NCBI RefSeq assembly: GCF_900117395.1
Contig: NZ_FPEG01000001.1
Location: 186,001-250,000 of the forward strand
Length of the DNA stretch: 64,000 nt
Origin: Agrococcus sp. Marseille-P2731
Lineage (GTDB): Bacteria; Actinomycetota; Actinomycetes; Actinomycetales; Microbacteriaceae
Direction of reading: 5' to 3'
Each line of letters begins with the position of its first letter. Within the stretch, counting starts at the first letter, position 1. Under the pieces are notes generated by a model that saw nothing but the letters and a program-made list of their open reading frames with translations, was not told the DNA's origin and searched no databases. Made by a program: the position numbers and the translations under genes. Below, piece after piece: positions 21,669-33,862 of this stretch.

Positions 21669-22400
21669 ATGACTGCACAGGTCGCCATCGTCGACGCGAA
21701 GGGCAAGCAGGCAGGCTCGGTCGAGCTGCCCGCCAGCATCTTCGACGTCCAGACGAACGTTCCGCTGATCCACCAGGTGGTCGTCGCGCAGCTCGCAGCT
21801 GCACGCCAGGGCACGCACTCGACCAAGGGTCGTGGCGAGGTCTCCGGCGCCGGCCGCAAGCCCTTCAAGCAGAAGGGCACGGGCCGCGCCCGTCAGGGCT
21901 CGATCCGCGCACCCCAGATGACCGGCGGTGGCATCGTCCACGGCCCGACGCCGCGTGACTACTCGCAGCGCACCCCCAAGAAGATGATCGCCGCAGCGCT
22001 GCTCGGCTCGCTCTCGGACCGCGCTCGCGGTGGCCGCCTGCACGTCATCGAGGCGTTCCCGGCCGATGCTCCCAGCACTCGCGTCGCGGTCGACACCTTC
22101 GCGGTGCTCGGCGTGGCCAAGAACGTGCTGCTCGTGCTCGACCGCTCCGAGGAGACCGCGCTGCTGTCGGTGCGCAACCTCCCCGAGGTCCACGTGCTGC
22201 CCTGGGACCAGCTCAACGCCTACGACGTGCTCGTGAGCGACGACATCGTGTTCTCGAAGCCGGCCTACGAGGCGTTCGTCGCCGCGAAGACGGGTTCGAC
22301 GGTCGAGGTCGTCTCCGAGGAGCCCAAGGCTGAGAAGCCGGCGAAGGCTGAGAAGCCCGCCAAGGCACCGAAGGCCGAGAAGGCAGAGAAGGACAACTGA
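21669..22400 (+). CDS. rplD: Ribosomal protein L4 with Lys/Ala/Glu-rich C-terminal tail
   Basis: 243-residue L4 with the conserved loop [20 protein letters not shown]. The last about 25 residues are a low-complexity tail of repeated KAEKPA units ending KAEKDN, beyond the usual L4 end. In bacteria where it has been studied, L4 regulates its own operon; nothing here tests that. The inverted repeat covers its first 322 bases (through 21990). The stop overlaps the rplW start. Confidence 0.97.
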   Translation: MTAQVAIVDAKGKQAGSVELPASIFDVQTNVPLIHQVVVAQLAAARQGTHSTKGRGEVSGAGRKPFKQKGTGRARQGSIRAPQMTGGGIVHGPTPRDYSQRTPKKMIAAALLGSLSDRARGGRLHVIEAFPADAPSTRVAVDTFAVLGVAKNVLLVLDRSEETALLSVRNLPEVHVLPWDQLNAYDVLVSDDIVFSKPAYEAFVAAKTGSTVEVVSEEPKAEKPAKAEKPAKAPKAEKAEKDN

Positions 22401-22699
22401 TGAGCGGCTACAACAAGGACCCTCGCGACATCATCATCCGACCGATCGTGTCCGAGAAGAGCTACGCGCTCATCGACATGGGCAGCTACACCTTCGAGGT
22501 CGACCCCCGCGCCTCGAAGACCGAGATCAAGCTCGCGATCGAGAAGATCTTCGGCGTCAAGGTGGAGCGCGTCAACACCCTCAACCGCGTCGGCAAGACG
22601 CGCCGCACCCGCTTCGGCACTGGCAAGCGCAAGGACACCAAGCGCGCCATCGTGAAGCTGAAGTCCGGTTCGATCGACATCTTCACGGCTGTCGGCTGA
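22400..22699 (+). CDS. rplW: Ribosomal protein L23
   Basis: 99-residue 50S protein at the exit tunnel, docking site for trigger factor and SRP. It has the typical [14 protein letters not shown] start region and [21 protein letters not shown] loop. The start overlaps the rplD stop by one base. Confidence 0.97.
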   Translation: MSGYNKDPRDIIIRPIVSEKSYALIDMGSYTFEVDPRASKTEIKLAIEKIFGVKVERVNTLNRVGKTRRTRFGTGKRKDTKRAIVKLKSGSIDIFTAVG

Positions 22700-22718
22700 G
22701 GACTGAAGGAACGAGAAC

Positions 22719-23558
<840 letters not shown>

Positions 23559-23570
23559 TAGGAGAGTCCG

Positions 23571-23852
23571 ATGCCCCGCAGCCTCAAGAAGGGTCCGTTC
23601 GTCGACGACCACCTCCTCACCAAGGTGGTTCGGCAGAACGAGGCCGGCAGCAAGAACGTCATCAAGACGTGGTCGCGCCGTTCGATGATCGTGCCGGCCA
23701 TGCTCGGCCACACGATCGCCGTCCACGACGGTCGCAAGCACATCCCGGTCTTCGTCACCGAGACGATGGTCGGCCACAAGCTGGGCGAGTTCGCGCCCAC
23801 CCGCACCTTCCGCGGCCACGTGAAGGACGACAAGAAGGGCCGTCGCCGCTAA
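23571..23852 (+). CDS. rpsS: Ribosomal protein S19
   Basis: 93 residues beginning [19 protein letters not shown], with the conserved [16 protein letters not shown] near the C-terminus. It binds the 16S head together with S13. Confidence 0.97.
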   Translation: MPRSLKKGPFVDDHLLTKVVRQNEAGSKNVIKTWSRRSMIVPAMLGHTIAVHDGRKHIPVFVTETMVGHKLGEFAPTRTFRGHVKDDKKGRRR

Positions 23853-23879
23853 GCGCGGTGACGGAAGAAGGAGAAGGCA

Positions 23880-24248
23880 ATGGTTGAGTCGATCGCTCGC
23901 GTTCGTCACATCCGCGTGACCCCTCAGAAGGCCCGCCGTGTCGTCGACATGATCCGCGGCAAGCAGGCCGAAGAGGCCCTCGCGATCCTGAAGTTCGCCC
24001 CGCAGGGCGCCTCGGAGCCCGTGTACAAGCTCGTCGCCTCGGCGGTGGCCAACGCTCGGGTCAAGGCAGACGCTGCGAACGAGTTCCTCGACGAGCAGGA
24101 CCTGTACGTGGCCCGCGCGTTCGTCGATGAGGGCACCACGCTCAAGCGGTTCCGACCGCGTGCACAGGGTCGCGCGTTCCGCATCAACAAGCGGACGAGC
24201 CACATCACCGTCGTGCTCGCGACGCCGACCACGGAGGACGAGAAGTAA
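23880..24248 (+). CDS. rplV: Ribosomal protein L22
   Basis: 122-residue tunnel-wall protein ([21 protein letters not shown] at the N-terminus, [20 protein letters not shown] at the C-terminal hairpin). It is shorter than homologues with long acidic tails. Its stop overlaps the rpsC ATG. Confidence 0.97.
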   Translation: MVESIARVRHIRVTPQKARRVVDMIRGKQAEEALAILKFAPQGASEPVYKLVASAVANARVKADAANEFLDEQDLYVARAFVDEGTTLKRFRPRAQGRAFRINKRTSHITVVLATPTTEDEK

Positions 24249-24991
24249 TGGGACAGAAGGTCAACCCGTACGGCTTCCGCCTCGGCATCACCACCGACCA
24301 CGTGTCGCGCTGGTTCGCCGAGTCGACGAAGCCGGGACAGCGCTACGCCGACTACGTGGCTGAGGACATCCGCATCCGCAAGATGCTGACGACCAGCCTC
24401 GACCGCGCAGGCGTCGCACGCATCGAGATCGAGCGCACCAAGGATCGCGTGCGCGTCGACATCCACACCGCCCGTCCGGGCATCGTGATCGGCCGCCGCG
24501 GCGCCGAGGCCGAGCGCATCCGTGCCGACCTCGAGAAGCTCAGCGGCAAGCAGATCCAGCTGAACATCCTCGAGGTCAAGAACCCCGAGGGCTCCGCGCA
24601 GCTCGTCGCGCAGGGCATCGCCGAGCAGCTCAGCGCTCGCGTGGCGTTCCGCCGCGCGATGCGCAAGGGCCTGCAGTCGGCGCAGCGCGCCGGCGCCAAG
24701 GGCGTCAAGATCAAGGTGTCGGGTCGCCTCGGCGGCGCCGAGATGAGCCGCAGCGAGCAGTACCGCGAGGGCCGCGTGCCCCTGCACACGCTGCGCTCGA
24801 ACATCGACTACGGCTTCTACGAGGCCCGCACGACCTTCGGTCGCATCGGTGTCAAGGTCTGGATCTACAACGGTGAGCTCACCAACCGCGAGCTCGCTCG
24901 CGAGCAGGCGAACCAGAAGTCGCCGCAGCGCGAGCGTCGTGGACCCCGTCGCGACGCAGCTCCGGCCGCAGCAGGATCAGAGGCGAAGTAA
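24248..24991 (+). CDS. rpsC: Ribosomal protein S3
   Basis: 247 residues: KH domain with [19 protein letters not shown], then the C-terminal domain with [20 protein letters not shown], then a basic/Ala tail. It is part of the mRNA entry helicase. It overlaps both neighbours by one base. Confidence 0.97.
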   Translation: MGQKVNPYGFRLGITTDHVSRWFAESTKPGQRYADYVAEDIRIRKMLTTSLDRAGVARIEIERTKDRVRVDIHTARPGIVIGRRGAEAERIRADLEKLSGKQIQLNILEVKNPEGSAQLVAQGIAEQLSARVAFRRAMRKGLQSAQRAGAKGVKIKVSGRLGGAEMSRSEQYREGRVPLHTLRSNIDYGFYEARTTFGRIGVKVWIYNGELTNRELAREQANQKSPQRERRGPRRDAAPAAAGSEAK

Positions 24992-25410
24992 TGCTCATTC
25001 CCCGTCGAGTCAAGCACCGCAAGCAGCACCACCCGAAGCGCCGTGGCCAGGCCACCGGCGGCACGGCGGTGTCGTTCGGTGAGTACGGCATCCAGGCCCT
25101 GACGCCTGCCTATGTCACGAACCGTCAGATCGAGGCCGCACGTATTGCCATGACGCGCCACATCAAGCGCGGCGGCAAGGTGTGGATCAACATCTACCCC
25201 GACCGTCCCCTCACGAAGAAGCCCGCTGAGACCCGCATGGGTTCCGGCAAGGGCTCGCCCGAGTGGTGGGTCGCGAACGTCAAGCCCGGCCGCGTCCTCT
25301 TCGAGGTCGCCGGTGTCGACGAGCAGCTCGCGCGTGAGGCGATGACGCGAGCCATCCACAAGCTGCCGCTCAAGGCACGCATCATCAAGCGCGAGGAGGC
25401 TGACGCATAA
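24991..25410 (+). CDS. rplP: Ribosomal protein L16
   Basis: 139 residues starting [19 protein letters not shown], with the [19 protein letters not shown] segment that contacts tRNA near the A site. One-base overlaps join it to rpsC and rpmC. Confidence 0.97.
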   Translation: MLIPRRVKHRKQHHPKRRGQATGGTAVSFGEYGIQALTPAYVTNRQIEAARIAMTRHIKRGGKVWINIYPDRPLTKKPAETRMGSGKGSPEWWVANVKPGRVLFEVAGVDEQLAREAMTRAIHKLPLKARIIKREEADA

Positions 25411-25718
25411 TGGCGATCGGTTCCAAGGAGCTCATGCCCGCCGAGCTCGCCACCCTGGATGACGAGCGTCTCGTCGTCGAGCTGAAGCGGGCCAAGGAAG
25501 AGCTGTTCAACCTGCGCTTCCAGTCGGCCACCGGCCAGCTGGAGTCGCACGGCCGCCTGCGGGCTGTCAAGCGCGACATCGCGCGGCTGTACACCGTGAT
25601 CCGCGAGCGCGAGCTCGGCATCAGCGCCTCGCCGGCGCCGGTCGAGAAGGCTGCGGACAAGAAGAAGTCGAAGAAGGCCGACCAGGCCGAGAAGGCTGAG
25701 AAGGCTGAGGACAACTGA
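25410..25718 (+). CDS. rpmC: Ribosomal protein L29 with Lys/Ala-rich tail
   Basis: 102 residues, where L29 is usually 60-75. The core is [33 protein letters not shown]. The extra about 30 residues are a charged low-complexity tail ([21 protein letters not shown]), similar in style to the L4 tail. Confidence 0.95.
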   Translation: MAIGSKELMPAELATLDDERLVVELKRAKEELFNLRFQSATGQLESHGRLRAVKRDIARLYTVIRERELGISASPAPVEKAADKKKSKKADQAEKAEKAEDN

Positions 25719-26002
25719 TGGCTACTGAGCAGCCCAAGGACGAGACCGTCCAGCGCGGCTACCGCAAGTCGCGCATCGGCTACGTCACCTCCGACAAGAT
25801 GGAGAAGACCGTCGTCGTCGAGGTCGAGGACCGCGTCAAGCACCCGCTCTACGGCAAGGTGCTCCGCAAGACCTCGAAGGTGAAGGCCCACGATGAGCAG
25901 AACGCCGCCGGCATCGGCGACCGCGTCCTGATCGCAGAGACCCGTCCGACGTCCGCCACCAAGCGGTGGCGCGTCGTCGAGATCCTCGAGAAGGCCAAGT
26001 AG
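25718..26002 (+). CDS. rpsQ: Ribosomal protein S17
   Basis: 94 residues. It has the S17 core [27 protein letters not shown] and the C-terminal [18 protein letters not shown]. It starts at the rpmC stop. Confidence 0.97.
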   Translation: MATEQPKDETVQRGYRKSRIGYVTSDKMEKTVVVEVEDRVKHPLYGKVLRKTSKVKAHDEQNAAGIGDRVLIAETRPTSATKRWRVVEILEKAK

Positions 26003-26029
26003 GCCTCGGCCTCGAAGGAGATCTAGACA

Positions 26030-26398
26030 ATGATCCAGCAGGAATCCCGCATCAAGGTGGCCGACAACACCGGCGCCAAGGAGCTCCTGACCATTCGCGT
26101 GCTCGGCGGCTCCGGCCGTCGCTACGCCGGCCTCGGTGACACCATCGTGGCCACGGTCAAGGACGCCATCCCCGGCGGCAACGTGAAGAAGGGCGACGTG
26201 GTCAAGGCCGTCGTCGTCCGCACGGTGAAGTCGACGCGCCGTCCCGACGGCTCGTACATCAAGTTCGACGAGAACGCAGCCGTCATCCTGAAGACGGATG
26301 GCGACCCTCGCGGCACTCGCATCTTCGGACCCGTCGGTCGCGAGCTCCGCGACAAGCGCTTCATGAAGATCGTGTCGCTCGCACCGGAGGTGATCTGA
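26030..26398 (+). CDS. rplN: Ribosomal protein L14
   Basis: 122 residues beginning [19 protein letters not shown], ending [12 protein letters not shown]. First gene of the classical spc segment. A 27-base gap holds a strong AAGGAG ribosome site. Confidence 0.97.
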   Translation: MIQQESRIKVADNTGAKELLTIRVLGGSGRRYAGLGDTIVATVKDAIPGGNVKKGDVVKAVVVRTVKSTRRPDGSYIKFDENAAVILKTDGDPRGTRIFGPVGRELRDKRFMKIVSLAPEVI

Positions 26399-26401
26399 CC
26401 C

Positions 26402-26773
26402 ATGGCCAGCATCAAGAAGGGCGACCTCGTCGTCGTCATCGCCGGAGCGCGCGAGTCGCGCGGCGGCGACCGGGGCAAGACCGGTCGCGTCATCGAGGTC
26501 CTGCGCGAGCAGAACCGCGTGATCGTCGAGGGCGTCAACCTCGTCACCAAGCACATCAAGGTCGGCCAGACCAACCGCGGCACCCGCACGGGTGGCATCG
26601 AGACCCACGAGGCCCCGATCCACGTGTCGAACGTCGCGCTCGTCGACCCCGAGTCGAAGAAGCCCACGCGCGTCCGCGCCGAGGTCAAGACCGTCGAGAA
26701 GAACGGCGTCTCGATCCCGCAGAAGGTCCGCGTCGCGACGAAGTCGGGCAAGGAGATCAAGAGCAATGACTGA
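26402..26773 (+). CDS. rplX: Ribosomal protein L24
   Basis: 123 residues. The KOW motif ([26 protein letters not shown]) is at the N-terminus, followed by [20 protein letters not shown]. It overlaps rplE by 8 bases. Confidence 0.96.
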   Translation: MASIKKGDLVVVIAGARESRGGDRGKTGRVIEVLREQNRVIVEGVNLVTKHIKVGQTNRGTRTGGIETHEAPIHVSNVALVDPESKKPTRVRAEVKTVEKNGVSIPQKVRVATKSGKEIKSND

Positions 26774-27326
26774 CACCGCAGTGCGCCTGCCGAGGCTCAA
26801 GCAGCAGTACCGCGAGACGGTCCTGAAGCAGCTCCAGGAGGAGTTCGGCTTCTCGAACGTCATGCAGGTGCCCGGCCTGACCAAGATCGTCGTCAACACC
26901 GGCGTCGGTGAGGCCGCGCGCGACTCGAAGGTGATCGAGGGCGCTGTGCGCGACCTCACGCTGATCACCGGCCAGAAGCCGAAGGTCACGGCCGCCAAGA
27001 AGTCGATCGCGCAGTTCAAGCTGCGCGACGGGATGCCGATCGGCGCGCACGTCACGCTGCGCGGCGACCGCATGTGGGAGTTCCTCGACCGTCTGCTGAC
27101 GCTCGCGCTCCCGCGCATCCGCGACTTCCGCGGCCTGAGCCCCGAGCAGTTCGACGGCAACGGCAACTACACGTTCGGCCTCTCGGAGCAGTCGGTGTTC
27201 CACGAGATCGACCAGGACAAGATCGACCGCGTCCGCGGCTTCGACATCACCGTCGTCACGACGGCGAAGTCGGATGACGAGGGTCGCGCGCTGCTCAAGG
27301 CGCTCGGCTTCCCCTTCAAGTCCTGA
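26766..27326 (+). CDS. rplE: Ribosomal protein L5
   Basis: 186 residues binding 5S rRNA. The core reads [43 protein letters not shown] and [20 protein letters not shown]. The ATG at 26766 lies inside the rplX end. The usual next gene, rpsN (S14), is absent. Confidence 0.97.
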   Translation: MTDTAVRLPRLKQQYRETVLKQLQEEFGFSNVMQVPGLTKIVVNTGVGEAARDSKVIEGAVRDLTLITGQKPKVTAAKKSIAQFKLRDGMPIGAHVTLRGDRMWEFLDRLLTLALPRIRDFRGLSPEQFDGNGNYTFGLSEQSVFHEIDQDKIDRVRGFDITVVTTAKSDDEGRALLKALGFPFKS

Positions 27327-27331
27327 CCCCA

Positions 27332-27387
27332 TCGGCGCCGCCGGCGCCGAGCTGAATTCAAGGTCGCTGCCCGCGGAACGGGCAGCG
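27332..27387 (+). other. Two hairpins in the rplE-rpsH gap, where S14 usually lies
   Basis: A 9-bp stem (27332-27340 with 27342-27350, one-base loop) is followed by a second 9-bp stem (27365-27373 with 27379-27387, five-base loop). No S14 coding frame is present in the 81-base gap. Neither hairpin has a U-tract, so they look like processing or pausing elements rather than terminators. Confidence 0.5.
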
Positions 27388-27407
27388 AAACCAGAACGGA
27401 GAACACC

Positions 27408-27806
27408 ATGACGATGACCGATCCGGTCGCCGACATGCTGACGCGTCTGCGCAACGCCAACACGGCGATGCACGACGAGGTCACGCTGCCGTCGTCGAAC
27501 CTCAAGGCGAGCATCGCCGAGATCCTCGAGCGCGAGGGCTTCATCTCGGGTTGGAAGATCGAGGACGCTCGCGTCGGCAAGTCGCTGACGCTGAACCTCA
27601 AGTACGGCCCGAACCGCGAGCGCGCGCTCGCCGGCCTGAAGCGGGTCTCGAAGCCCGGTCTGCGCGTCTACGCGCGATCGACCGAGATCCCCCAGGTGCA
27701 CGGCGGCCTCGGCGTCGCCATCCTGTCCACGAGCTCTGGGCTCCTCACCGACCGTGAGGCCGAGCAGAAGGGCGTGGGCGGGGAAGTCCTCGCCTACGTG
27801 TGGTGA
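27408..27806 (+). CDS. rpsH: Ribosomal protein S8
   Basis: 132 residues, [20 protein letters not shown] at the start and the conserved [26 protein letters not shown] at the end. In E. coli S8 regulates the spc operon. Confidence 0.97.
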   Translation: MTMTDPVADMLTRLRNANTAMHDEVTLPSSNLKASIAEILEREGFISGWKIEDARVGKSLTLNLKYGPNRERALAGLKRVSKPGLRVYARSTEIPQVHGGLGVAILSTSSGLLTDREAEQKGVGGEVLAYVW

Positions 27807-27812
27807 TCTGAC

Positions 27813-28349
27813 ATGTCACGAATCGGACGTCTCCCCATCGACATCCCCTCGGGTGTCGACATCTCGGTGAACGACGACGTCGTCACCGTCAAGGGCCCCA
27901 AGGGCGAGCTCACGACCCGCATCGCGAAGCCGATCCAGGTCGAGGTCGCCGACGGCCAGGTGCAGGTCACCCGGCCCGACGACGAGCGCGAGTCGCGTTC
28001 GCTGCACGGCCTCACCCGCACCCTGATCGCCAACGACATCGTCGGCGTGACGGACGGCTACTCGAAGTCGCTCGAGGTCGTCGGCACCGGCTACCGCGTG
28101 GCGGCGAAGGGCACGGGCCTCGAGTTCGCGCTCGGCTACTCGCACCCGATCAACGTCGAGCCGCCTGCCGGCATCACGTTCGTGGTCGAGGGCAACAACA
28201 AGGTCACCGTCAGCGGCATCTCGAAGCAGGCCGTCGGCGAAGTGGCCGCGAATCTCCGCAAGCTGCGCAAGCCCGAGCCCTACAAGGGCAAGGGTGTTCG
28301 CTACGCAGGCGAGCAGATCCGCCGCAAGGCTGGAAAGGCTGGTAAGTGA
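27813..28349 (+). CDS. rplF: Ribosomal protein L6
   Basis: 178 residues with the two-domain L6 pattern ([18 protein letters not shown]-terminal [18 protein letters not shown]). Confidence 0.97.
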   Translation: MSRIGRLPIDIPSGVDISVNDDVVTVKGPKGELTTRIAKPIQVEVADGQVQVTRPDDERESRSLHGLTRTLIANDIVGVTDGYSKSLEVVGTGYRVAAKGTGLEFALGYSHPINVEPPAGITFVVEGNNKVTVSGISKQAVGEVAANLRKLRKPEPYKGKGVRYAGEQIRRKAGKAGK

Positions 28350-28720
28350 TGGGCATCGGTACCCGAGGCAAGAGCAAGTCGGCTGCCCGCGGCCGTCGTC
28401 ACGCACGCCTCCGCAAGAAGGTCGTCGGCACCGCTGTGGTGCCGCGCATGGTCGTCACCCGTTCGGCACGTCACGTCTTCGTGCAGGTCGTCGACGACTC
28501 GCAGGGCATCACCGTCGCCTCGGCGTCGACCATGGAGGCTGACCTCCGCGGACACGACGGCGACAAGACGGCCAAGGCCAAGCGCGTCGGCGAGCTCATC
28601 GCTGAGCGTGCGAAGGCTGCAGGCGTCGAGTCGGTCGTCTTCGACCGCGGCGGCAACCGCTACGCCGGTCGCGTCGCCGCGATCGCCGACGGCGCACGAG
28701 AGGCAGGGCTGGGACTGTGA
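28349..28720 (+). CDS. rplR: Ribosomal protein L18
   Basis: 123 residues from the ATG that overlaps the rplF stop. It has the L18 core [24 protein letters not shown] and [24 protein letters not shown] and binds 5S rRNA. Confidence 0.96.
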   Translation: MGIGTRGKSKSAARGRRHARLRKKVVGTAVVPRMVVTRSARHVFVQVVDDSQGITVASASTMEADLRGHDGDKTAKAKRVGELIAERAKAAGVESVVFDRGGNRYAGRVAAIADGAREAGLGL

Positions 28721-29439
28721 GCGAAGAGAACAAGGACACGCAGGTGACGGACACCACGCAGCAGGCTGCTGGTGCTCCCGCGGCTGAGGCCGGCCAGTCG
28801 GCCGACCACCGCGACGAGCCCCGCGAGCAGCGTCGCGGCAGCCGCGACCGCGGCACGCGCAACGAGCGCGGCCGTCGCGACGACCGCACGGAGAACCAGT
28901 TCCTCGAGCGCGTCGTGACGATCAACCGCGTCTCGAAGGTCGTTAAGGGCGGTCGCCGCTTCAGCTTCACGGCCCTCGTGGTCGTGGGTGATGGCGACGG
29001 CATGGTCGGCGTCGGCTACGGCAAGGCGCGCGAGGTCCCGACGGCCATCTCGAAGGGCGTCGAGGAGGCGAAGAAGAACTTCTTCCGCGTTCCGCGCATC
29101 GCTAAGACGATCCCGCACCCGGTGCAGGGCGAGGCCGCCGCTGGCGTCGTGCTCCTGCGTCCCGCTGCCGCCGGTACCGGCGTCATCGCGGGCGGCCCGG
29201 TCCGCGCCGTCCTCGAGTGCGCCGGCATCCACGACGTGCTGAGCAAGTCGCTGGGCTCGTCGAACTCCATCAACATCGTCCACGCGACGGTGGAGGCGCT
29301 GCGCATGCTCGAAGAGCCGCGCGCCGTCGCTGCCCGTCGTGGTCTCGACGTGGACCGCGTCGTGCCGGAGCGCCTGCTCCGTGCCGAGGCGGAGCACACG
29401 AAGCACGAGGCCGAGATCGCGAAGGCGGCATCCAAGTGA
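28717..29439 (+). CDS. rpsE: Ribosomal protein S5 with long charged N-terminal extension
   Basis: 240 residues; the conserved S5 core starts near residue 60 ([21 protein letters not shown]). The first about 60 residues are a low-complexity acidic then Arg-rich region ([20 protein letters not shown]). The GTG start overlaps rplR by 4 bases. Confidence 0.96.
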   Translation: MSEENKDTQVTDTTQQAAGAPAAEAGQSADHRDEPREQRRGSRDRGTRNERGRRDDRTENQFLERVVTINRVSKVVKGGRRFSFTALVVVGDGDGMVGVGYGKAREVPTAISKGVEEAKKNFFRVPRIAKTIPHPVQGEAAAGVVLLRPAAAGTGVIAGGPVRAVLECAGIHDVLSKSLGSSNSINIVHATVEALRMLEEPRAVAARRGLDVDRVVPERLLRAEAEHTKHEAEIAKAASK

Positions 29440-29624
29440 GCAAGCTGAAGATCACGCAGACGAAGTCCGTGATCAGCGAGAAGCAGTACCAGCGCGACAC
29501 GCTGCGTTCGCTGGGCCTCAAGCGCATCGGCCAGTCGGTCGAGCGCGAGGACAACCAGCAGAACCGCGGCTACGTCAACACGGTGCGGCACCTCGTCAAG
29601 GTCGAGGAGATCGAGAATGACTGA
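29436..29624 (+). CDS. rpmD: Ribosomal protein L30
   Basis: 62 residues, [20 protein letters not shown] then [15 protein letters not shown], the standard L30 pattern. The GTG start is within the rpsE stop (GTGA), and the end overlaps rplO by 8 bases. Confidence 0.95.
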   Translation: MSKLKITQTKSVISEKQYQRDTLRSLGLKRIGQSVEREDNQQNRGYVNTVRHLVKVEEIEND

Positions 29625-30081
29625 CAAGAACGAGTCGGCCGAGCTGCCGTCGCTCAAGGTCCACCACCTCCGGCCGGCGCCGGGCGCGAAGACCGCCCGC
29701 ACGCGCGTCGGTCGCGGTGAGGCATCGAAGGGCAAGACGGCCGGTCGAGGCACCAAGGGCACGAAGGCCCGCTACTCCGTGCGTCCCGGCTTCGAGGGCG
29801 GCCAGCTGACGAGCGTCATGCGCGCTCCGAAGCTGCGCGGCTTCAAGAACCCGTTCCGCACCGAGTACCAGGTCGTCAACGTGGGCCAGCTGAGCGAGCT
29901 GTTCCCCGGCGGCGGCGAGGTCACCGTCGCGGATCTGGTCGCCAAGGGCGCGGTCCGCAAGAACCAGCTGGTCAAGGTGCTCGCCGGTGGCGAGCTCACG
30001 GTGGCGCTCACGATCACGGTCGACAAGGTGTCGGCCGCGGCTGAGCAGAAGATCGTGGCCGCAGGCGGCTCGGTCAAGTAA
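29617..30081 (+). CDS. rplO: Ribosomal protein L15
   Basis: 154 residues with [27 protein letters not shown] at the start and the glycine-rich [20 protein letters not shown]. The stop codon is followed by a terminator-like hairpin before secY. Confidence 0.97.
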   Translation: MTDKNESAELPSLKVHHLRPAPGAKTARTRVGRGEASKGKTAGRGTKGTKARYSVRPGFEGGQLTSVMRAPKLRGFKNPFRTEYQVVNVGQLSELFPGGGEVTVADLVAKGAVRKNQLVKVLAGGELTVALTITVDKVSAAAEQKIVAAGGSVK

Positions 30082-30090
30082 GTAGGCTGA

Positions 30091-30116
30091 GGGGCGGTCC
30101 GTGCGCGGACCGCCCC
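30091..30116 (+). terminator. Hairpin between rplO and secY
   Basis: 11-bp perfect GC stem (30091-30101 with 30106-30116) with a TGCG loop, followed by gattgcc rather than a clear U-tract. It may be a partial terminator or attenuator that lowers secY-adk-map expression relative to the ribosomal genes. Confidence 0.6.
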
Positions 30117-30142
30117 GATTGCCATTCTCTGGAAGGCTGCAC

Positions 30143-31474
<1,332 letters not shown>

Positions 31475-32056
31475 ATGCCGAACCTCCTCATCGTGGGCCC
31501 GCCCGGGGCTGGCAAGGGCACGCAGGCCGCTCGGATCGCCGACACGCTCGGGATCCCCGCCGTGTCGACCGGCGACATCTTCCGCCAGAACATCAAGGAG
31601 CAGACCGAGCTCGGTCAGCGCGTCTCCGCCATGCTCGATGCGGGGGAGTACGTGCCCGACTCGCTGACGAACGAGCTGATCGACGACCGCCTCGCGCAGA
31701 CCGACGCTGAGGGTGGCTACCTGCTCGACGGCTACCCCCGGACTGCCGGTCAGGTGGAGTTCCTCGACGGCGTCAACCTGCGTCGCGGTGAGCAGCTCGA
31801 TGGCGTCGTGCGCCTGGTCGCAGACACCGACGAGGTCGTGCGCCGCCTGTTGGCGCGAGCACAGGAGCAGGGGCGCAGCGATGACAGCGAAGAGGTCATC
31901 CGCCACCGCCTCGAGGTCTACGAGCGCGAGACGGCGCCCCTCATCGCCATCTTCGGCGAGCGCGGCCTCGTCGTCGAGGTCGACGGCATCGGTGCCGTCG
32001 ACGAGGTGACCGAGCGCATCCTCGCCGGCCTCGCCGAGCGAGGCATCTCCGCCTGA
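31475..32056 (+). CDS. adk: Adenylate kinase (short LID form)
   Basis: 193 residues; P-loop [10 protein letters not shown] at 7-16, LLDGYPRT near residue 86. The LID is the short, zinc-free type usual in actinobacteria. It starts on the base after the secY stop and its stop overlaps the map ATG. Confidence 0.96.
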   Translation: MPNLLIVGPPGAGKGTQAARIADTLGIPAVSTGDIFRQNIKEQTELGQRVSAMLDAGEYVPDSLTNELIDDRLAQTDAEGGYLLDGYPRTAGQVEFLDGVNLRRGEQLDGVVRLVADTDEVVRRLLARAQEQGRSDDSEEVIRHRLEVYERETAPLIAIFGERGLVVEVDGIGAVDEVTERILAGLAERGISA

Positions 32057-32886
32057 TGCTCCGACGCGGGCTCTACAAGTCGCGCCGCGAGCTCGCCTCG
32101 ATGCGCGAGCCCGGGCGCATCACCGCACTGGCGCTCGCAGCCGTCGAGCGCGAGATCGCTGCGGGCGTCACGCCGCTCGCGCTGGACGCGCTCGCGGAGC
32201 GCGTGATCCGCGAGCACGGCGCGGTGCCGAACTTCCAGCTCGAACCCGGCTACCAGCACACGCTCTGCGTCAACATCAACGATGTGGTGGTGCACGGCAT
32301 CCCGGATGCGCGCCCCATCGAGCCGGGCGATCTCGTCACCGTCGACTGCGGCGCCACGATCGGCGGCTTCCACGGCGACGCTGCCATCACCGTGCTCGTG
32401 CCCGGGGGCGACCCAGCGGTCGCGCATGCGCGCGCCCACCTGAGCGAGGTCACCGAGGGGGCGCTCTGGGACGGGATCGCCGCCCTGGCCTCTGCCAAGC
32501 AGCTCGGCGCCGTCGGCGCCGCGGTCGAGGATCACGTCGAGGCGAACAGCGACTTCGGCATCAGCGACGACTACATCGGCCACGGCATCGGGCGGGCGAT
32601 GCACGAGGAGCCGCCGGTCTTCAACTACCGCACGCGGGTCGTGGGTCCCGCGGTCAAGCCTGGCCTGTGCGTCGCGGTCGAACCCATCATCCACGCCGGC
32701 TCCACGGGATCGGCGACGGATGCGGACGGCTGGACCGTGCGGACCGCCGACGGCAGCGACGCCTGCCAGTGGGAGCACTCCGTCGCGGTCCACAGCGACG
32801 GCATCTGGGTGCTCACGGCGCTCGACGGCGGCCTGGCGGGCCTCGCGCCCTACGGGATCGTGCCGGTGCCGATCCCCGAGCGCTGA
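32056..32886 (+). CDS. map: Type I methionine aminopeptidase
   Basis: Removes N-terminal methionine. 276 residues; the metal ligands are visible as D (VTVDCGA), D (FHGDAAI), H (GHGIGRAMHEEP), E (VAVEPIIH) and E (WEHSVAV). In related genomes infA usually follows; here an 11-kb accessory block intervenes. It converges on the ImmA-like gene with a 4-base gap. Confidence 0.95.
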   Translation: MLRRGLYKSRRELASMREPGRITALALAAVEREIAAGVTPLALDALAERVIREHGAVPNFQLEPGYQHTLCVNINDVVVHGIPDARPIEPGDLVTVDCGATIGGFHGDAAITVLVPGGDPAVAHARAHLSEVTEGALWDGIAALASAKQLGAVGAAVEDHVEANSDFGISDDYIGHGIGRAMHEEPPVFNYRTRVVGPAVKPGLCVAVEPIIHAGSTGSATDADGWTVRTADGSDACQWEHSVAVHSDGIWVLTALDGGLAGLAPYGIVPVPIPER

Positions 32887-32890
32887 GCGA

Positions 32891-33313
32891 CTACGCCGCG
32901 GTACGACCTCCCAGCACGAGATCGCGATAGGCGCGGAGCACGTCGGCCGTCACGCCGAGCTCCTCCGCGAGCTCCTGATCATCGTGCGCCCACGTGCACG
33001 CTGCAGCCAGCTGCTGCGGGTCGATGAGGACGCGCGCCGCGAAGCGCTCCGCGGCCCGCTCGCCTGCCGCGGAGGTGCCAGCATGCATGAACACGGCGTG
33101 GCCGAGCTCGTGCGCCAGCACCGAGCGCTGCTCGATGGGAGTCAGGCCGCGGGCGAGCAGGATGCGTCGGCGCGGGTGGTCGTAGGCGCCGAGCCAGTCG
33201 GCCGGCAGGGGAGCGCAGGTGACATCGACCTGGAGCTGACGGCACAGCCGCAGCAGCTCAGTCAGCGTGGGGCTGCTCCCGTCGAGGGACGCCACGCCGA
33301 GCCGCAAGTCCAC
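32891..33313 (-). CDS. ImmA/IrrE-type zinc metallopeptidase
   Basis: 140 residues with the gluzincin motif HELGH at 68-72 and a downstream ERAAERFAARVLI segment (Glu85/Glu89) that supplies the third ligand in this family. Such proteases cleave or relieve a partner XRE repressor (ImmR-ImmA, DdrO-IrrE). The partner here is directly upstream. The GTG start at 33313 lies 56 bases inside the XRE gene but has an excellent AGGAGG six bases upstream, which supports this long overlap. It is divergent from the bacteriocin operon, so it may control it. Confidence 0.85.
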   Translation of the reverse strand: MDLRLGVASLDGSSPTLTELLRLCRQLQVDVTCAPLPADWLGAYDHPRRRILLARGLTPIEQRSVLAHELGHAVFMHAGTSAAGERAAERFAARVLIDPQQLAAACTWAHDDQELAEELGVTADVLRAYRDLVLGGRTAA

Positions 33314-33731
33314 GGACGTCCTCCTCGCTGATGCCTTCCTGGTGGATGGCGGTCACCGTAGCCCCACCCGGTGACACCGCGCCGGCGCGCACGTGCGCTG
33401 CGAGCGTCGCGATCGCCGCATCCGCTGCGAGGTGCCTGCGATCGCCCGGCACGTGCGAGAGCAGCTCGGCCATGACCGCCGTCCACAGCTCGATCTCGGG
33501 ATCGAGCTGCTGCGCGTCGGTCGCGAGCCCGAGCGCGGAGAAGAGGCGGCGCAGGACGTCCTCCTGCGGAGCACCCGCCCCGCGCTCGATGTTGCTGACC
33601 GTCGTGCGATCGACGCCGGCGAGCTCCGAGAGCGCCTTCTGGCTGAGGCCGCGTCGAAGCCGCGCGGGCCGGACGAGGGCTGCGTAGTGGGCGCGCTCGG
33701 CTGCGCTCGCGCCCCGTAGGTGGATGGACAT
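33258..33731 (-). CDS. XRE-family transcriptional regulator paired with ImmA-like protease
   Basis: 157 residues. The N-terminal helix-turn-helix is at about 23-70 (LRRGLSQKALSELAGVDRTTVSNIERGAGAPQEDVL). The C-terminal half is helical and of unknown role, perhaps the substrate of the overlapping protease gene. The ATG at 33731 has GAGG seven bases upstream. It faces the small HTH/bacteriocin operon across a 155-base gap with repeats. Confidence 0.85.
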   Translation of the reverse strand: MSIHLRGASAAERAHYAALVRPARLRRGLSQKALSELAGVDRTTVSNIERGAGAPQEDVLRRLFSALGLATDAQQLDPEIELWTAVMAELLSHVPGDRRHLAADAAIATLAAHVRAGAVSPGGATVTAIHQEGISEEDVRGLAARRGVPRREQPHAD

Positions 33732-33792
33732 CCGTCAGCCTCGTCTCTCTCGTGCCTAGGTTATCCGCACGCTGATGGGTGTCCGCGGGCAC

Positions 33793-33812
33793 TCTTCGAC
33801 AGATCTTCGACA
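33793..33812. repeat. Direct repeat TCTTCGACA x2, one helical turn apart
   Basis: TCTTCGACA occurs at 33793-33801 and 33804-33812, an 11-base period, in the divergent gap between the XRE gene and the bacteriocin operon. Same-face spacing suggests a cooperative regulator site; the binding protein is unknown. Confidence 0.55.
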
Positions 33813-33862
33813 TAACGCCGTGATATCTGGAGCCAACTGTGGAGAACTCCTGGCGCGTGCGT

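Larger units (their letters stand above)
1..21990. repeat. Giant perfect inverted repeat (two 10,995-bp arms, no spacer)
   Basis: Bases 1-10995 are the exact reverse complement of 10996-21990: base x pairs with 21991-x. The first 60 bases match 21931-21990 reversed, the centre matches, and every gene in one arm has an identical partner at mirrored coordinates. The axis lies within an iclR-type gene, and the left arm ends inside rplD at the window edge. A 22-kb repeat with no divergence and no spacer, holding a second head of the S10 operon, is most simply a fold-back assembly or read artefact (missed hairpin adapter, amplification chimera). A recent real inverted duplication cannot be excluded from sequence alone. 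The arm that continues (right) is probably genuine. Confidence 0.98.

Noticed and set aside
1-21990. IS element or transposon as the cause of the inverted repeat
   Set aside because: No transposase gene, terminal repeats or target duplication in either arm.
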